Of a DNA stretch of 64,000 nt, positions 1-11,252 are shown piece after piece. Within the stretch, counting starts at the first letter, position 1; every line of letters begins with the position of its first letter. The stretch comes from Amborella trichopoda. Lineage: Eukaryota; Streptophyta; Magnoliopsida; Amborellales; Amborellaceae. A model generated the notes under the pieces. That model made no database searches. It saw only the letters and a program-made list of their open reading frames with translations, and had not been told where the DNA came from. The DNA is taken from assembly GCF_000471905.2 (NCBI RefSeq), contig NW_006499827.1, positions 2,151,484 to 2,215,483 on the forward strand, written 5' to 3'. Made by a program: the position numbers and the translations under genes.

Positions 1-317
1 CATTTCGATCATGGATTACAAAACATTCGATCATGGATTACAAAAAATTCTATCATAGGGTTAACAAAAATAAAAAATAAAAAATAAAATGCGATCATAG
101 GATTACAAAGAAAAAAAAAAACATTTCGATCATGGATTACAAAAATTCGATCATGGATTACAAAAATTCTATCATGGGTTAACAAAAAAAAAAAACAAAA
201 AATTCGATCATGGATTACAAAAAAAAAAAAACAATTCGATCATGGATTACAAAAAAATCGATCAAGTATTACAAAACATTCGATCATGGATTACAAAAAA
301 AAAAAGAAAAGAAATTA
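1..317. repeat. Minisatellite, about 20-25 bp unit
   Basis: About eleven imperfect copies of a unit with core CGATCATGGATTACAAAA, separated by A-rich spacers of variable length. Some copies read CTATCATGGGTTAACAAA. The array runs off the left edge of the window, so its true size is unknown. Nothing in it looks coding. Confidence 0.85.
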
Positions 318-1068
318 TGTTCTTCACATAGCCATTTCCATTAGCGATTTTAACTCAAAAATCCACCTCTAAGTGAATAAATTACATCCAATTGAGTATA
401 TTTTCTGATAAACAACAATATAAGGAATCAAAACCCTAAATTTTTAACACATTATTTCTAATATATCATGAAAACAAAATCAAAAGGCGGAAAAAAAAAA
501 AAACAGCGGAATTTTGGTTCCGTAGACATCTCAGTGTTCATCTCAAATTTCATGCTGTAATTGACCAGATTACGTAAAATTGGAAATTTTAAATCATACT
601 AGACACAATAAAGATTAAAAACCCTAATTATTGAACTCATTATGTTCAAAATATGTCGTGAAATAAATCAAATGGCGGAAAAAAAAAAAAACCCAAACTT
701 CTTACCTGATTTTGTGAACCGAAGCCTTCAATATCCAAAAAACTCTGTTTTTCTCAACGATTATCACAAATTAGTAACAAAAGGTTTTGATTCACAGCTT
801 TACGATCAAACTGCCTTCAAATTTTGAAAGATTCATGCCCTATTTGGCATGAAACTTTCAGAAAAGGCGGAAACCCTAAAAAAGCAAGTTTCGTGATCCA
901 AAAATAGCAAATTTTTCAACCATTTAATCCTTGAAAAAGCTGAATAAAGCTGTTTACAGCCTGCAAATTAGATCACATGCCAAAAAAAACAAGAAAAATG
1001 ATAACAAAATGACAAATTTCAAAGAATCCCGTGAAGAACACTGTGCAACCCGTGTTCTGCAAGGACTC
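318..1068. other. Intergenic, AT-rich, diverged direct repeats
   Basis: No gene seen. Two diverged copies of a segment, near 425-510 and 610-690, share an AAACCCTAA-type start, a CATGAAA/CGTGAAATAAA stretch and the string GGCGGAAAAAAAAAAAA. A third short echo (AAGGCGGAAACCCTAA) lies near 865. The 61-codon reading frame at 642-827 lies within this repeat and resembles no known protein. Confidence 0.5.
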
Positions 1069-1071
1069 GCC

Positions 1072-1110
1072 GATTCCGCACAGTGACTTGGCGAGTCACT
1101 GTGCAGAATC
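1072..1110. repeat. Perfect short hairpin
   Basis: Inverted repeat with 11-bp perfect arms GCACAGTGACT (1078-1088) and AGTCACTGTGC (1094-1104) and a 5-base loop. The pairing continues outward through GATTC/GAATC after a one-base mismatch. It lies in a GC-richer patch (about 1040-1220) that also repeats the words GACTCGCC and GAGTC. Confidence 0.8.
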
Positions 1111-1230
1111 GTCTAGTTCTCTCTAGAACCGGATGATTTTTCGATTTTTTAGCCGATACGATCCCTTTTTTGCGATTTTCGAGTCGAACCGAGCGAGTCC
1201 GGTTCGACTCGACGTTTTTTAAAACACTGG

Positions 1231-1325
1231 GATAAACTAATAAAAAGTAGGGGTGCTTTCAAAGATGAGAGAGAGAGAGAGTTAAAAGTGAGACAATTAG
1301 GATAAACTAATAAAAAGTAGGGGTG
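1231..1325. repeat. 70-bp-offset direct duplication beside a hAT MITE
   Basis: The 25 bp at 1231-1255 recur exactly at 1301-1325, with a GA tract and a spacer between. The shared string ends in TAGGGGTG, the first bases of the hAT-like MITE starting at 1318. A related GAGAGTTAAAAGGGAGAC segment recurs to the right of the MITE near 1763 and 1803. Confidence 0.75.
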
Positions 1326-1754
1326 GAAACGGGTGGGGTCGGGCTGGACCTGAATCCGCATTCCGGTTCAAAATTTGGATTCTTATTTAGACCCCTTGAG
1401 TCTTGGGTTTGGTTGGATCTATTGCCACCGACTACGAGTTTTTTTTGTGTTTTTTTTTTGCTTTTTTTTTTACCATCATATACCCTATGACTATGAGGTC
1501 TGAGCTCTTTTTCTGCCAATAATACTGTAAATGTTGTTAATATTGTGACAATAGGAACACCTAGTGCGCGCCTAAAGACACATAATTGCCTTCATATTAC
1601 TTTATGACTACGGGTACGGGTATGAGTAAGGTTGGGTTGGGCTCGTAGACCCAAACCTAAATAGTATTTAAGTCCAAAATTTGAACCCATATCCAAACCC
1701 GAATTGGGTATACCTATCTGGTCTCGAGTCTAGTCGGTTCCATTGCCACTCTTA
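1318..1754. mobile_element. hAT-like MITE, TAGGGGTGG termini
   Basis: The left end reads TAGGGGTGGAAAC and the right end ATTGCCACTCTTA, its diverged inverted complement. The interior has GGGTCGGGCTGGACC-type segments at both ends and a central block (CAATAATACTGTAAAT, GTGACAATA, CTATGACTA) shared with the copy at 30673-31091. Flanking octamers ataaaaag and gcaaagag match at 5 of 8, so the TSD is weak here and the assignment rests on the better copies. No coding capacity. Confidence 0.7.
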
Positions 1755-2006
1755 GCAAAGAGAGAGAGTTAAAAGGGAGACGGCTAGGATAAACAAGGAG
1801 AGAGAGAGTGTGTTGAAGGGAGACGGTTAAGATAAACTGGCAAAAAGTTTTAACAAAAAAGATGTAAAGATTCTTTCAAGCAAGCGTAGTTTTTCACTGC
1901 ACGAGAACATCACAAGATAAATCGATCATTTACTATTTTCCAACAAAATAGAGATATATGGCTTGATCTTCGAAATCACAAGCCAGTTTAGAAGGCTTTT
2001 TGTTAT

Positions 2007-2236
2007 GGGAAAGTACGTAAAAGAGATCATTTACCTATGGTAAGAAGCGGTCACAATTAATCTTGACCATTAAATGTAAAATTGGGCCGTTTCTTTTATT
2101 GGCCAAGCTTAAAGTTCATTTTTTTTTTTTTCTGAACTTTGTGACACACTCAAGTTATTAGATTTCACATTAGAGGGTCATAAGTAATTGTGGCTTTTCT
2201 ACACTAGAGGTAAATCGTCTCATTGTATATAATCCT
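2007..2236. mobile_element. MITE-C copy (Mutator-like)
   Basis: About 230 bp, beginning GGGAAAGTACGTAAAAGAGATC and ending in its diverged complement CTCATTGTATATAATCCT. Flanking 9-mers ttttgttat (1998-2006) and atttgttct (2237-2245) match at 7 of 9, consistent with a Mutator-type TSD. The interior carries the family words GGTCACAATT, TTGACCATTAAAT and TTAGATTTCACAT. No coding capacity. Confidence 0.7.
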
Positions 2237-3715
2237 ATTTGTTCTAGTCTCGTTTCTTACCTTTTATTCGAGATTGAAACTCTTTTGATAAATAAATAGT
2301 TCACACCTATTCATTTCACATGCACTGCATGCTTTTATTTAACATTTTCTCTTTTCGAGTAGCAACATTGGTTTTTTTTTTTTTTTTTTTCTTTTTTTGA
2401 AGAACTAAAAATTAAAACCGCTAGGAATGGATCCTTACAAGTCACGGCACCCTGCAACCCTGACTACCTAGGCCTATAGGTTTTTTTTTATGGTTATTCA
2501 TGATTATATTTTACAGTAAACCGCATCCTATAGATTTGGGATTGTATAATCTAAGTCTATTTCTCTTTAATATGAGGGTACAATCATCCTAGTTGTCAGA
2601 TTTTAAATAGGGCGAGAAGAGATATTTTATATTTTTATACAAATTAAAGAGAAATTTTATTAAATTTTTATCACAGTCAAAAGCATTATCCCTAGCCTCC
2701 TGATTTTACATCCGGAAGAAATTGTGATTTTCTTATACCAAACTATACCAAATGTAGACCGTCTTCCCGTCTACTTTCCCTATAGATTAAGCGTGCTATT
2801 ATGGAATTAAGCATGCTATTATGAAGATAACATAATTGATTTTTTTGTCTTAGGTTTGCTCCTATACATAATTTTTCCTACCAAACTCCATTTTGATCTG
2901 CAAAATTTTTTGAGAGATTTCACCCTCAAAAGAGTTTTGAGCCACACACTTCCCACATACACAACCTTTGCCTTAACACATTCTCTAAAATCATCTCAAC
3001 ACATGCACATGCACATGCCCATGCACATGCACAAAACACAAAGGAAAGTTTGTTCTGTCTTTTTGAGGTTTGCCCACTCAAAAGAAAAAACCAAAAGTAA
3101 AAGAGCCTTAAAAGAAAAGAGGCTCCACCACCTCCAAATGTGTGTATTTTACCCCTCTATCTTTCTAACCCATGTGCACCCAAACCCTAATTTCCCTCCA
3201 CCTCCATGGAGGGCTTAGATTTTTCAGTCTATTTTGCACCTAACCTTCTTAAATTTCTCCCCTTTTTTGTTTATTTTTATTGAAAGGGGAGGGAATCCAT
3301 TTGTTTTGCTTTGGAAATCATGGATTCACGTCACACTTTATGTGCCCAAGGGGACGGTTACAACCACTTGCCTAGGGTTACACCACCCTTTGCTCATTCC
3401 TTTCTCACCCTTTTGAATGAGTATTTATTCCTCCCCTTAATCTATATAGACAGGTAGATATGTGGGCTTTTCACACACATTATCCATTGAACTAAGAAAA
3501 AAGGAGTAATTATGATTTATCCTTGTTTGTCATTTCCTTCTCATTTTTAATTTATATGTTTTAGTTGTTGTCTATTTTATGGAAAAAACAAGAAGGTATT
3601 ATCACTTTCAAAGAAAAAAAAGAGAAAAAACCAAGAATATCCTTTTAGTTATTTACTATTGTATCCTTTTGGACTTTTGTTTTCTTTGTAATTGATACTG
3701 ATGGGTTATATTAAA
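2237..3715. other. Intergenic, AT-rich; CATGCA-repeat patch
   Basis: No gene seen. Near 2999-3034 lies a short array of CATGCA/CATGCC hexamers (RY-type motif), in a C-rich stretch (2940-3220) with a 120-codon frame that lacks an ATG and has low-complexity composition. The remainder is AT-rich with homopolymer runs (2370-2390 poly-T). Confidence 0.5.
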
Positions 3716-3948
3716 TGAAATATATACATGAGACCATTTATTTTTGATACAAGAAGGTCACAATCATCATTGACCGTTAGATTTGAAATTGGATGATTGA
3801 TGATGTGTCATTGTTTTGGCACAAAATCCAAAATAAAATTTTTTGAATGTTGCGATACACTTTCATCTATTGGATTTCACATCCAATGGCCAAAAGCGAT
3901 TACTAATTTCTTGTACCAAAAATAAATGGTCTCCTAGTATACAATCCT
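3716..3948. mobile_element. MITE-C copy with 9-bp TSD
   Basis: 233 bp with inverted termini: left TGAAATATATACATGAGACC, right complement GGTCTCCTAGTATACAATCC. Flanks are tatattaaa (3707-3715) and tatattgaa (3949-3957), 8 of 9 identical. Interior words GGTCACAATCATCATTGACC and ATTGGATTTCACATCCAATG are shared with the other copies. Known: 9-bp duplications are typical of the Mutator superfamily. Inference: a non-autonomous Mutator-like element. Confidence 0.85.
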
Positions 3949-3980
3949 TATATTGAAATACCATTTTGTGTTTAATTCGA

Positions 3981-3999
3981 CCCCCCCCCCCCCCCCCCC
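3981..3999. repeat. Poly-C tract, 19 C
   Basis: Nineteen uninterrupted C residues, then T and four more C. The length is prone to sequencing error and polymerase slippage. Confidence 0.9.
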
Positions 4000-4004
4000 T
4001 CCCC

Positions 4005-5086
4005 TTTTTTGTGACAAGAGGACTTAAATTTTATTAGATCAAGAAATAATTACAAAGTGTTTAATTCTCCATTTTCGTTAGGAAAAGAGCTAGATGTCCT
4101 CAAAAACATTTACAATAGATTTTATCAGACTTAATATAGTTTCCAAGATCATTAATGGTTTGAATACATTTACATGCCCCAAGACTATTTTTAGGTAATT
4201 AAAATTTTAAGGGGGCTTCTGAAAATTCTAAGGAAAATGAAGTGATACTTTGCAATTGTAGGAACATGGAAAGAAAAATAGTGTATGTATTATCAATTTA
4301 AAAAAAGAGAGAAGGAAATGAGAGTTGCATTTGTTGCAAAAATACCCTAGAGGCCCAAGAAATATTACTTTTTTTAAAAAAATTATTATTATTTTGTTCT
4401 TTTACTCTCTTTTTATAACCGATCTTTATTAAATATTTAATGAAAAACCCATGTCAAGACGAAATTATTGTTGGAATGGGGTATGGGTCGAAGTTACATG
4501 ACAGCAATTCCAGGGAATAAGAAAGGCATGCTTGCCCACGCCCCAGGAAAAATGGGTATTATGAAAATAACTTTATTACCCCTATCTTTAGTTTTAATGA
4601 CCAAAAGGGCCCAATGCAAGGAATAGAGCTAGTTTGTCTAGGCCACCAAAAGGCAAATTCTACCCTTCACAATAGTACTCTTCTTCTTCTTTTCTTTTTT
4701 TCCTTTCCTTTCCTCTTCTTCTTTTTATTTTTGTTTTTTATTTATTTATGATGTTAACAATGGGAATGGAGGGTGGGCTATTATATTGAAGCATCCACCC
4801 CCCTAACCCTATGCCCCAACCCCATTCCTAATAGTACTCTTCAACATTATGGAAGCAGTGTTCCAAAACTCCCCATGCTGGGGCAAAATTGGTATGGGTC
4901 CTAGGCCCTCCATTTTTTGCTCAGATTCCTGTCGGTTTTTAGTGGTTATTTTATTTTATTTTATTTTTTTTCATACAAAAACCTTGGAGAACATGCGAAT
5001 TGGCTTAGGTGGTTCCAAGACAGCTAGGAACTGGCGGGTAAGTAGTTCTGGCTAGAAAAAGTTTGGGCTTTGGCTATTTACGTTTA
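4005..5086. other. Intergenic, no gene seen
   Basis: AT-rich sequence with a pyrimidine tract at 4679-4745. The direct word CCTAATAGTACTCTTCAACATTATGG (4826-4851) echoes an earlier CACAATAGTACTCTTCTTC (4669-4687). The 68-codon frame starting at 4849 has no recognisable domain. I see no repeat termini here. Confidence 0.4.
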
Positions 5087-5316
5087 GGAAATGTATACAC
5101 TGATATCATTTACTTTTGATACAAGGATGTCACAATCAACATTGACCGTTACATTTGAAATCTAGTGGTTGAGATGTATAATTGTTTGGGCACAAAGTCT
5201 AAAAAACATTTCTTGAATGTTATGATACACTTTCATCTATTAGATTTTAGATCCAATGACTAAAATGAATGTGACCTCTTTATACAAAAATAAATAGTAT
5301 CATAATATACAATCCC
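5087..5316. mobile_element. MITE-C copy (Mutator-like)
   Basis: 230 bp. The left end GGAAATGTATACACTGATATC pairs with the right end GTATCATAATATACAATCCC. Flanks ttacgttta (5078-5086) and ttatgtcaa (5317-5325) match at 6 of 9. The interior GTCACAATCAACATTGACCG and CACTTTCATCTATTAGATTT match the family. Confidence 0.75.
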
Positions 5317-5711
5317 TTATGTCAAAGTCCAATTTTGTAGTGCTTTTCAAACTTCAAAAACAATTTTGTAGTGCTTTACACAAAACTGGGGTTCAAAATG
5401 GGACGGACTCGAACATACGGTGGAGATCTCTCAAACAAGCCAAATACAAGTACAATAGAGTTCCATGTAGTGGTTGAGACAAACAGACCCTTGTAATTTA
5501 TACCTACCCCCTATTAGGGTGTTCTACTTCCGTGCTATGTGAGAAGCCCACATGACTAAAAGTCTAGAAATCTAAGCAAAAGAAAGGAACATATTCTTAC
5601 TAAGATTAAAGTGCCTCAATTTGTGCTAGTTTATAGATTTGATGTAGTGGATGAGAATACACCTCACCTAATACAATGCCAGGTAATTAGAAATCAAATG
5701 AATATTAAGAA

Positions 5712-5850
5712 TTATATAATAGGTCATCATCATCGTCGAAGTTTTTTTTTAACTAATTGGGGTTGGCTACATGAATTCTAATCTGCTATTCTGTTCTATT
5801 AAGAGTCATACTCTCAGTGAGGCCATAAGTCCTCATATTCTTTTATGCTA
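5712..5850 (+). repeat. SINE-like interspersed repeat, copy 1
   Basis: Starts at a CATCATCATC stretch and continues TTGGGGTTGGCTACATGAAT, then GCTATTCTGTTCTATTAAGAG, then CTCAGTGAGGCCATAAGTCC. The same order of words occurs at 9237-9360 and in part at 15140-15200 and 20980-21080. I recognise this as a short interspersed repeat common in plant genomes but cannot place it in a named family. Confidence 0.55.
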
Positions 5851-6339
5851 TTTCCACCAGAATTATAGAGAGATCTTGAAGTAAAAAAGCACAAATTTGC
5901 TTCTTGAAATCTAGACCTTCCATTCTAAATTTCTTAAGCTTTTGTAATATTTGGTTGCAGAACAGTTGAAGAGCATAAGCAACGAGTCACTCTTGAAGCC
6001 CACTTGCACCATTCACTTCCAAGTTCATGACACCAATTGTTATCCATTGTCAAAATAAATCCTAAGCTTTGGGTTTTCTAGAATCCAAGCCCTTATTCTT
6101 TTTCCCCTTCTAAAATTTTACCTAGGTTTAATTCATAACCAATATATTCATGCACAGAAAATGGTGGGATCTCTAGCTTGCCAGGGTCTGAACCTGCGTC
6201 ACCCTAATTAGACTCTGGAACTTCCAAATCTGACTCAACAATTTTCAATAAAAATTAACAATATGAAAAAAAGGGTGACTAACCTTCTAGACTCCAGAAT
6301 CTAGATCTTGTTCGACTCAGCATCCAATGATTTTTTAAA
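5851..6339. other. Intergenic, no gene seen
   Basis: Unremarkable AT-rich sequence. The AGACTCCAGAATC/AGACTCTGGAACTTCC pair near 6211 and 6290 is a short diverged direct repeat. The last nine bases (ttttttaaa) are the left TSD of the next element. Confidence 0.4.
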
Positions 6340-6571
6340 GAAAAAATACACAACGAAACCATTTACTTTTACTCAAGGAGGTAACAATCACTATTGTCCA
6401 TCAAATTTCAAATTAGATGGTTGTGAGTGTGTCAGTGATTAGATTCAAAGCTTTAAAAAAAAAATCTCAAACTTTATGTCACACTATTAGTCACCAGATT
6501 TGACATGTAATGGCTAACAGCAATTGTGACTCCTTGTGACATAGATATACAATCTCATAGTATACAACCCT
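6340..6571. mobile_element. MITE-C copy with perfect 9-bp TSD
   Basis: 232 bp bounded by ttttttaaa at 6331-6339 and again at 6572-6580, identical. The left terminus AAAAAATACACAACGAAACC pairs with the right terminus ATCTCATAGTATACAACCC. The best-preserved TSD of this family in the window, although its low complexity weakens it a little. Confidence 0.85.
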
Positions 6572-6910
6572 TTTTTTAAACACCACACACAACATTAAAT
6601 AGAAAGCAAAGGCTCAAAAAAAAATTTATGTTTCGTTTTAGATAGGTCAATTAATCTATAAGAGGAGTTTAGAGCTCAAAACATCTGTCATTAGAGATAG
6701 GGAACCTGATAATTTCAGTTAGACAGATTAATGAAAAACTTAACCTAATAATCAAACGGTCATACCTTTAAAAATAGGGTTTTGGTGTTAATTTCATTTT
6801 CTGAGGAGCAAGGTTATTTTCAGCTACAAATTACGGATGCGCAGGTTAGAATAGTCATTTTGGTGGGGGAACTTTATATCAAACCTAAAGCCGATGGGGC
6901 CCGCGAAATA

Positions 6911-7045
6911 AACGTTTGAGGGTGACACACGTGGCACCTTCCAAGTGTGTATCGTTCTCAAAGGTGCCGCCAGATCACGGCAGATGACGTGAAAATGCCA
7001 CGTGTCGTCGGAACTGATACCAAAGTCAACACGTTCCCGTCAAGC
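6911..7045. promoter_or_regulatory. Cluster of ACGT-core (G-box/ABRE-like) motifs
   Basis: Within 135 bp: AACGTT (6911), CACGTGGC (6928), TGACGTG (6985), GCCACGTGTC (near 6998) and GTCAACACGTT (7025). Known: bZIP and bHLH factors bind CACGTG and ABRE sites, and WRKY factors bind TTGAC (here on the - strand). The patch is GC-richer than its surroundings. No coding sequence adjoins it on either side, so it may be a relic promoter or part of a lost gene or transposon. Confidence 0.4.
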
Positions 7046-7094
7046 CGAGTGGTTCGGCTCAAGCCGAAGTTTTAGGGGCCCATGGCAACCGCTG

Positions 7095-7490
7095 CCCTAT
7101 CAAAATAAGTAAATCCTCACCTCCTAATTCATTGAAAATGGTAAGTTAAGTGGTGAAAAGCTTTTATATCAATCATCTTGACCTCATCATTATGACAGTG
7201 AAAAAAAAAAAAAGAGTTTAAGCTTTAAAAATAGTGTATACGATAACAAATTATCTAGACCATTCGTTTTGCTTTAAAAACAAGTGTTTGTATATCCGTA
7301 ATATCTACAACATTTTTTGAGTTTTAAATTTTATTGTCTGAATTAAAAATTGATTTTAGAGCCATCATAAATAATTATGCTGTCATAAATGATTATGCTG
7401 TCAAAAGTAAGACGAGGATTTGAGGTGAAGTTTTTATATAGCCTAAGCCTTATAAAAACCTAATCCAAAATAAAAATTGTAGAAGAGTTT
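7095..7490. mobile_element. Diverged MITE-B relative
   Basis: Carries the MITE-B interior in order: CATCTTGACCTCATCATTATG, TTTAAGCTTTAAAAATAGTG, TTATCTAGACCATTCG, TTTAGAGCCATCATAAATAA, ending GTTTTTATATAGCCTAAGCC. The ends are too diverged to fix a TSD. No coding capacity. Confidence 0.55.
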
Positions 7491-8399
7491 ACTATGATCC
7501 CATGGTGCATGATAAATCTGCTGTTCGTTGGATCATCAATTTCCGATTAAGAAGATGTAGACAAAGGATAAGCATTGAGACGCACTCTCTCCACCGTCAT
7601 CCATTATTGAATTGGTGTCTGAGTGTATAAATTTGAAGCTATCAAAATGGGAATGGATCACGTAGTTCGATTAGTCGAATAGATTGGTGTTTTACTTGGT
7701 CCGGTCTGAAGTAAAAATTTAATTTAGTAAAAAATTAGTCAAGACCTCAAATGATTATGACCGTTTTAGCAAGCTAAACAAAGTTCATAGTTTTTTTTTA
7801 AAAAATTATTTTATATTAAAAACTATTAATCTTATTTTCTTATATTTTTAAAAAATTTGGATTGATTCGATTACCGATTGAATCAATTTAGACCGGACCA
7901 GACCCTTAACAGTTTTGATAACCACTCTGATCTAGATAAATATATAAAACTATAATATGTAGGATTATAATGTACTTACCATGAGGGTATAACCTAAACA
8001 TCTCATTATAATAATTACGCGGCAAACCTACAGTAGTTGTGTGTATGTTAGTAAGCAGTAACGACCTGATGCTATGAGGTGACCTAGAGCGCAATATAGG
8101 CCTAACAACCCAGATTGAAAGTAAGGCGAAGACACGAATGACTAAGAAGGGCAGACTTATTTTAATCCAAAGATTTTTATTTTTTTACATAAATTCATTT
8201 TTTATTTATTTTAAGCATTTAGAAGAGAGATACATATGCCCAAGATGTGGACTCCACGAAACCTTCGCTTGTCTCAAAATCCGAATTTTATTAACGATCA
8301 AATCTAAGCGTTTATCTCTTTTTCCTAGGGTCTTGGCCATCTAGCTTGTACTGTGCCCTAGAATATTCATTTTCCAAGTGAGTAATTAAGTACTCCTAA
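7491..8399. other. Intergenic, no gene seen
   Basis: AT-rich DNA with a short patch of ATTGAATCAATTTAGACCGG-type sequence near 7870 that recalls degraded hAT-like interiors. The frames at 7906-8094 and 8138-8344 show no domain. Confidence 0.4.
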
Positions 8400-8710
8400 A
8401 GCAAAAGCTTAAAATAAGGCCGAGACTTTGTGAAAAAAAACCCTCACCCCAAAATTTATAGAAAATTATAGTTTTGATGTCAGAAAGCTTTCGAATAGCT
8501 CATCTCGACCTTGATCATTATGGATGTAAAAATAACTAAGAGTTTAAGTTTTAAAAAATAGTGTGCATTGTAATACATTATCTAGACCGTCCATTTTCAA
8601 GTATTTATAGATCTACAAGATCTATATTTTTTTAAGCTACAAATTTCATAATCGATTAGAGCCATTTTAGATATTTTTAATGCTTGAAGTGTTTTCCGAA
8701 TAAAATGAGG
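8400..8710. mobile_element. Diverged MITE-B relative
   Basis: Contains GCTCATCTCGACCTTGATCA, TAAGTTTTAAAAAATAGTG, ACATTATCTAGACCGTCC and ATTTCATAATCGATTAGAGCC in family order. Ends diverged, no TSD read. Confidence 0.55.
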
Positions 8711-9950
8711 CGATTTGGTGCTTCGGTCGATTCGGAAGAAGACTTCATAAATTTTTAAATTTAATATAAATAAATTAAATATTTTTATATAAAAATAATA
8801 AAAAATTTAAAATAAAATTCTTTAAAAAAGGTGGACATATTTCTTCGAATCTGACAACACTGATCATGTATACATGTCCTTTTTCAAGTGAAGCAATGGA
8901 GTAAAAAGTCTGGGAAAAGTTGGTAAACTTTTGCTAATTTAATAGGTATTACTGCTAGGCATCTTTTGTACATGCGTACAAGTTTTTGTGGTGGAGTACT
9001 TCCAATCTAACGTTTCATTGTCCTCTTCAACTGACATGCAACTAAGGGTCGTTTATCTCTGCATTCATTTCAACAAATCTACTGTCTTCACAATGACTCC
9101 ATCTACTTCAGTATTAAGGGTTTTTATATTGGTCATTTTGGGCAGTGCTCAAGTAAAGGAAACTCCCCAAATTACACATTCATAACCCTTATATCTCCTT
9201 TTAGTTTCCCTGAACTTATAAGTATGTATGTTAATAGAACCATCATCATCATGGTTTTTTTTCCAATTATTTGGACTCACATACACAAATCTTGATCCGC
9301 TGTTATGTTCTATTAGGTGTCATACTTTCAGTGAGGCCATAAATCCCCATATCCTATGATAATAGAACCAAATTTGATAATTAGCTTATAGGAGCGGTTA
9401 GCACATGGTCTAGGCTCAATGATAAAAAATAAAGTTACACTTCATAACTCTACTAGAAAATGCAGTCCTAGTGTTTATGGGTTGTAAATAATTTTTCTCC
9501 TTTGATTGCAAAATTTGAATCTTGGCGTTTATGGGTTGTAAATATTTTTTAGTAAGACATGTAAGTACGTGAAAATAGACGGTCCAAAGAATGTGTTACG
9601 AGATATACTAATTATAGGGGTTTAGTCCAATGTTAAAAAACACGACTTGGTAATGGAACTTGGCCATGGGCTGGGTCCGGGTAACTAAGAACTGGTCTGC
9701 ATAACCGGCCCTAACCGAGTAGGTCCTGGCTAGGGTAAAAAGGGCTAAACAAATTGAACAAATATCAAAAAGTCCCCAAAAATGTGAAAAGTATGTTTGA
9801 AGTATAACTAAACAAAATACATCCAAATGAGATTAAAAAAGTAGTGAAAAAATGGATTTCGAAAAATCAATTTGTATCCAGAGGTATTTGTATTTTACAA
9901 ATAATCAAAATACTTCCCAATCTTTTCTAAAGTACTATAAAACATTAAAA
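8711..9950. other. Intergenic with a SINE-like copy and a GC-rich fragment
   Basis: No gene seen. 9237-9360 is a second SINE-like copy (CATCATCATCATGG, then CCAATTATTTGGACTCACAT, then CAGTGAGGCCATAAATCCCC). 9640-9740 is a fragment of the GGCC-rich interspersed family also found near 13840, 20130, 22710 and 40835. The phrase GGCGTTTATGGGTTGTAAATA near 9525 repeats GTGTTTATGGGTTGTAAATA near 9471. Confidence 0.45.
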
Positions 9951-10329
9951 GAAAGAGTTTATATAAGGTTGCAGCTTTAAAATGTAGAATCACAGATGCA
10001 CCTCAAAAATCTATTGGAAAGGCTGTTTTAATGTTGAAAAGCCCTCTAATTGATCATCTCAATATCGAGATGTATGAATATTAAAAAAAAAATTTGAGTG
10101 CCAAAAATAGTGCATCTTGCAACACATTATCGAGACCGTTCATTTTCAAGATTTTCATATGTTTATAGATCTACTTGATTTTAACCATTTATGGAGTTTA
10201 AATATTTCTAATTAGATACGAAAATAGTTCTTAAGATAATCCTAAAAACATTTTACAACAAAATTACATGTTATGATAAAATTTGGATGTGCGCCTTAAT
10301 TGGATTAATTAAGGTTGCAACCTCACCAA
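9951..10329. mobile_element. MITE-B copy with perfect 9-bp TSD
   Basis: 379 bp bounded by acattaaaa at 9942-9950 and 10330-10338 (identity extends two more bases on the left). The left arm GAGTTTATATAAGGTTGCAG is complementary to the right arm TTAAGGTTGCAACCTCACC. Midway lies TCATCTCAATATCGAGATGT, a version of the palindrome seen in nearly every copy. No coding capacity. Inference: Mutator-like MITE. Confidence 0.9.
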
Positions 10330-11252
10330 ACATTAAAAAGCCTATTACAAACAAATTTTTTTTTTTTTTTTAAACAATTTCTTTGAAGTATTTTAAACTT
10401 ATGGTTTGACCACCCTACCAGGCCAAAACCGGCAACAACCAGTGGCCAGCTCTAGGTATCCGGTTCGGTTCGCCCTAGCCAGTTTTACACTTGAGATTCT
10501 TTTGAGATCTGTAATTGGTGACATTCTGATGCTTGAATTGAGAATTCTACGGTGACATAACTGCTCTTTCCGGGGAGATTTGAGGTGCAATTTTACTTTT
10601 TGCTGTAAAACCTATGCCTTATGCTTACTTTTCCTTCAACAAACTTCGAAAGGAAAAAGAATATTTTATAACTTTTCTCCCATACCTATTTCTCATTAAA
10701 TTCTACGTTTTGGTCCAAGAATCCTCGCCGAAATTTCAGTTTGCCCCGTAGTCAAAATATCGCATCAAGAATTAGAACCAAGTACATTTAAGGTTGGTTA
10801 TATGGGCCCACCCCATGACGGGCCCAGCAGGCCTTCCATTTTTGGAATATTTTAAATGCTAATTATACGGTTGTTAAGTGGGCCAAGTATTATGGGCTCT
10901 CCAGTTCTGGTTATATGTCAAATTCAGTTGATTATTTGAAATTGAGGGCCAACTTCTTGGGTCACAAATAAATGTCCAACCCCTCATCTCCTAAACTACA
11001 ATTGAAATCGGTGAAAATTTTAAAATATTGTTATTGTTAGTTTTGTTTTCAAATGGTGACATAAGACTTCATAAGTATAGAACATAACTATAGACTGTAC
11101 ATTGTATTTTCGAGTGTATGGAGTTTGTTTTGTGAAAAAAAAATGGAAGTAACAATAATTCGATCCAAAATCCACAACATGAAGTTGGACTCAAGTTAAA
11201 GGCTTTTGGAAATCCCAAATTTAAGCCTGATAGGTTTGCAAGTTTGAACATG

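Noticed and set aside
1-317. CRISPR-like spacing of direct repeats
   Set aside because: Spacers are A-rich and not unique; plant nuclear DNA; a minisatellite.
425-870. Telomere-like AAACCCTAA words
   Set aside because: Only isolated single copies, not a tandem TTTAGGG array.
2856-3218. 120-codon + strand frame
   Set aside because: Starts at TTG, low-complexity His/Met/Pro content from the CATGCA repeat, no domain, no splice or UTR context.
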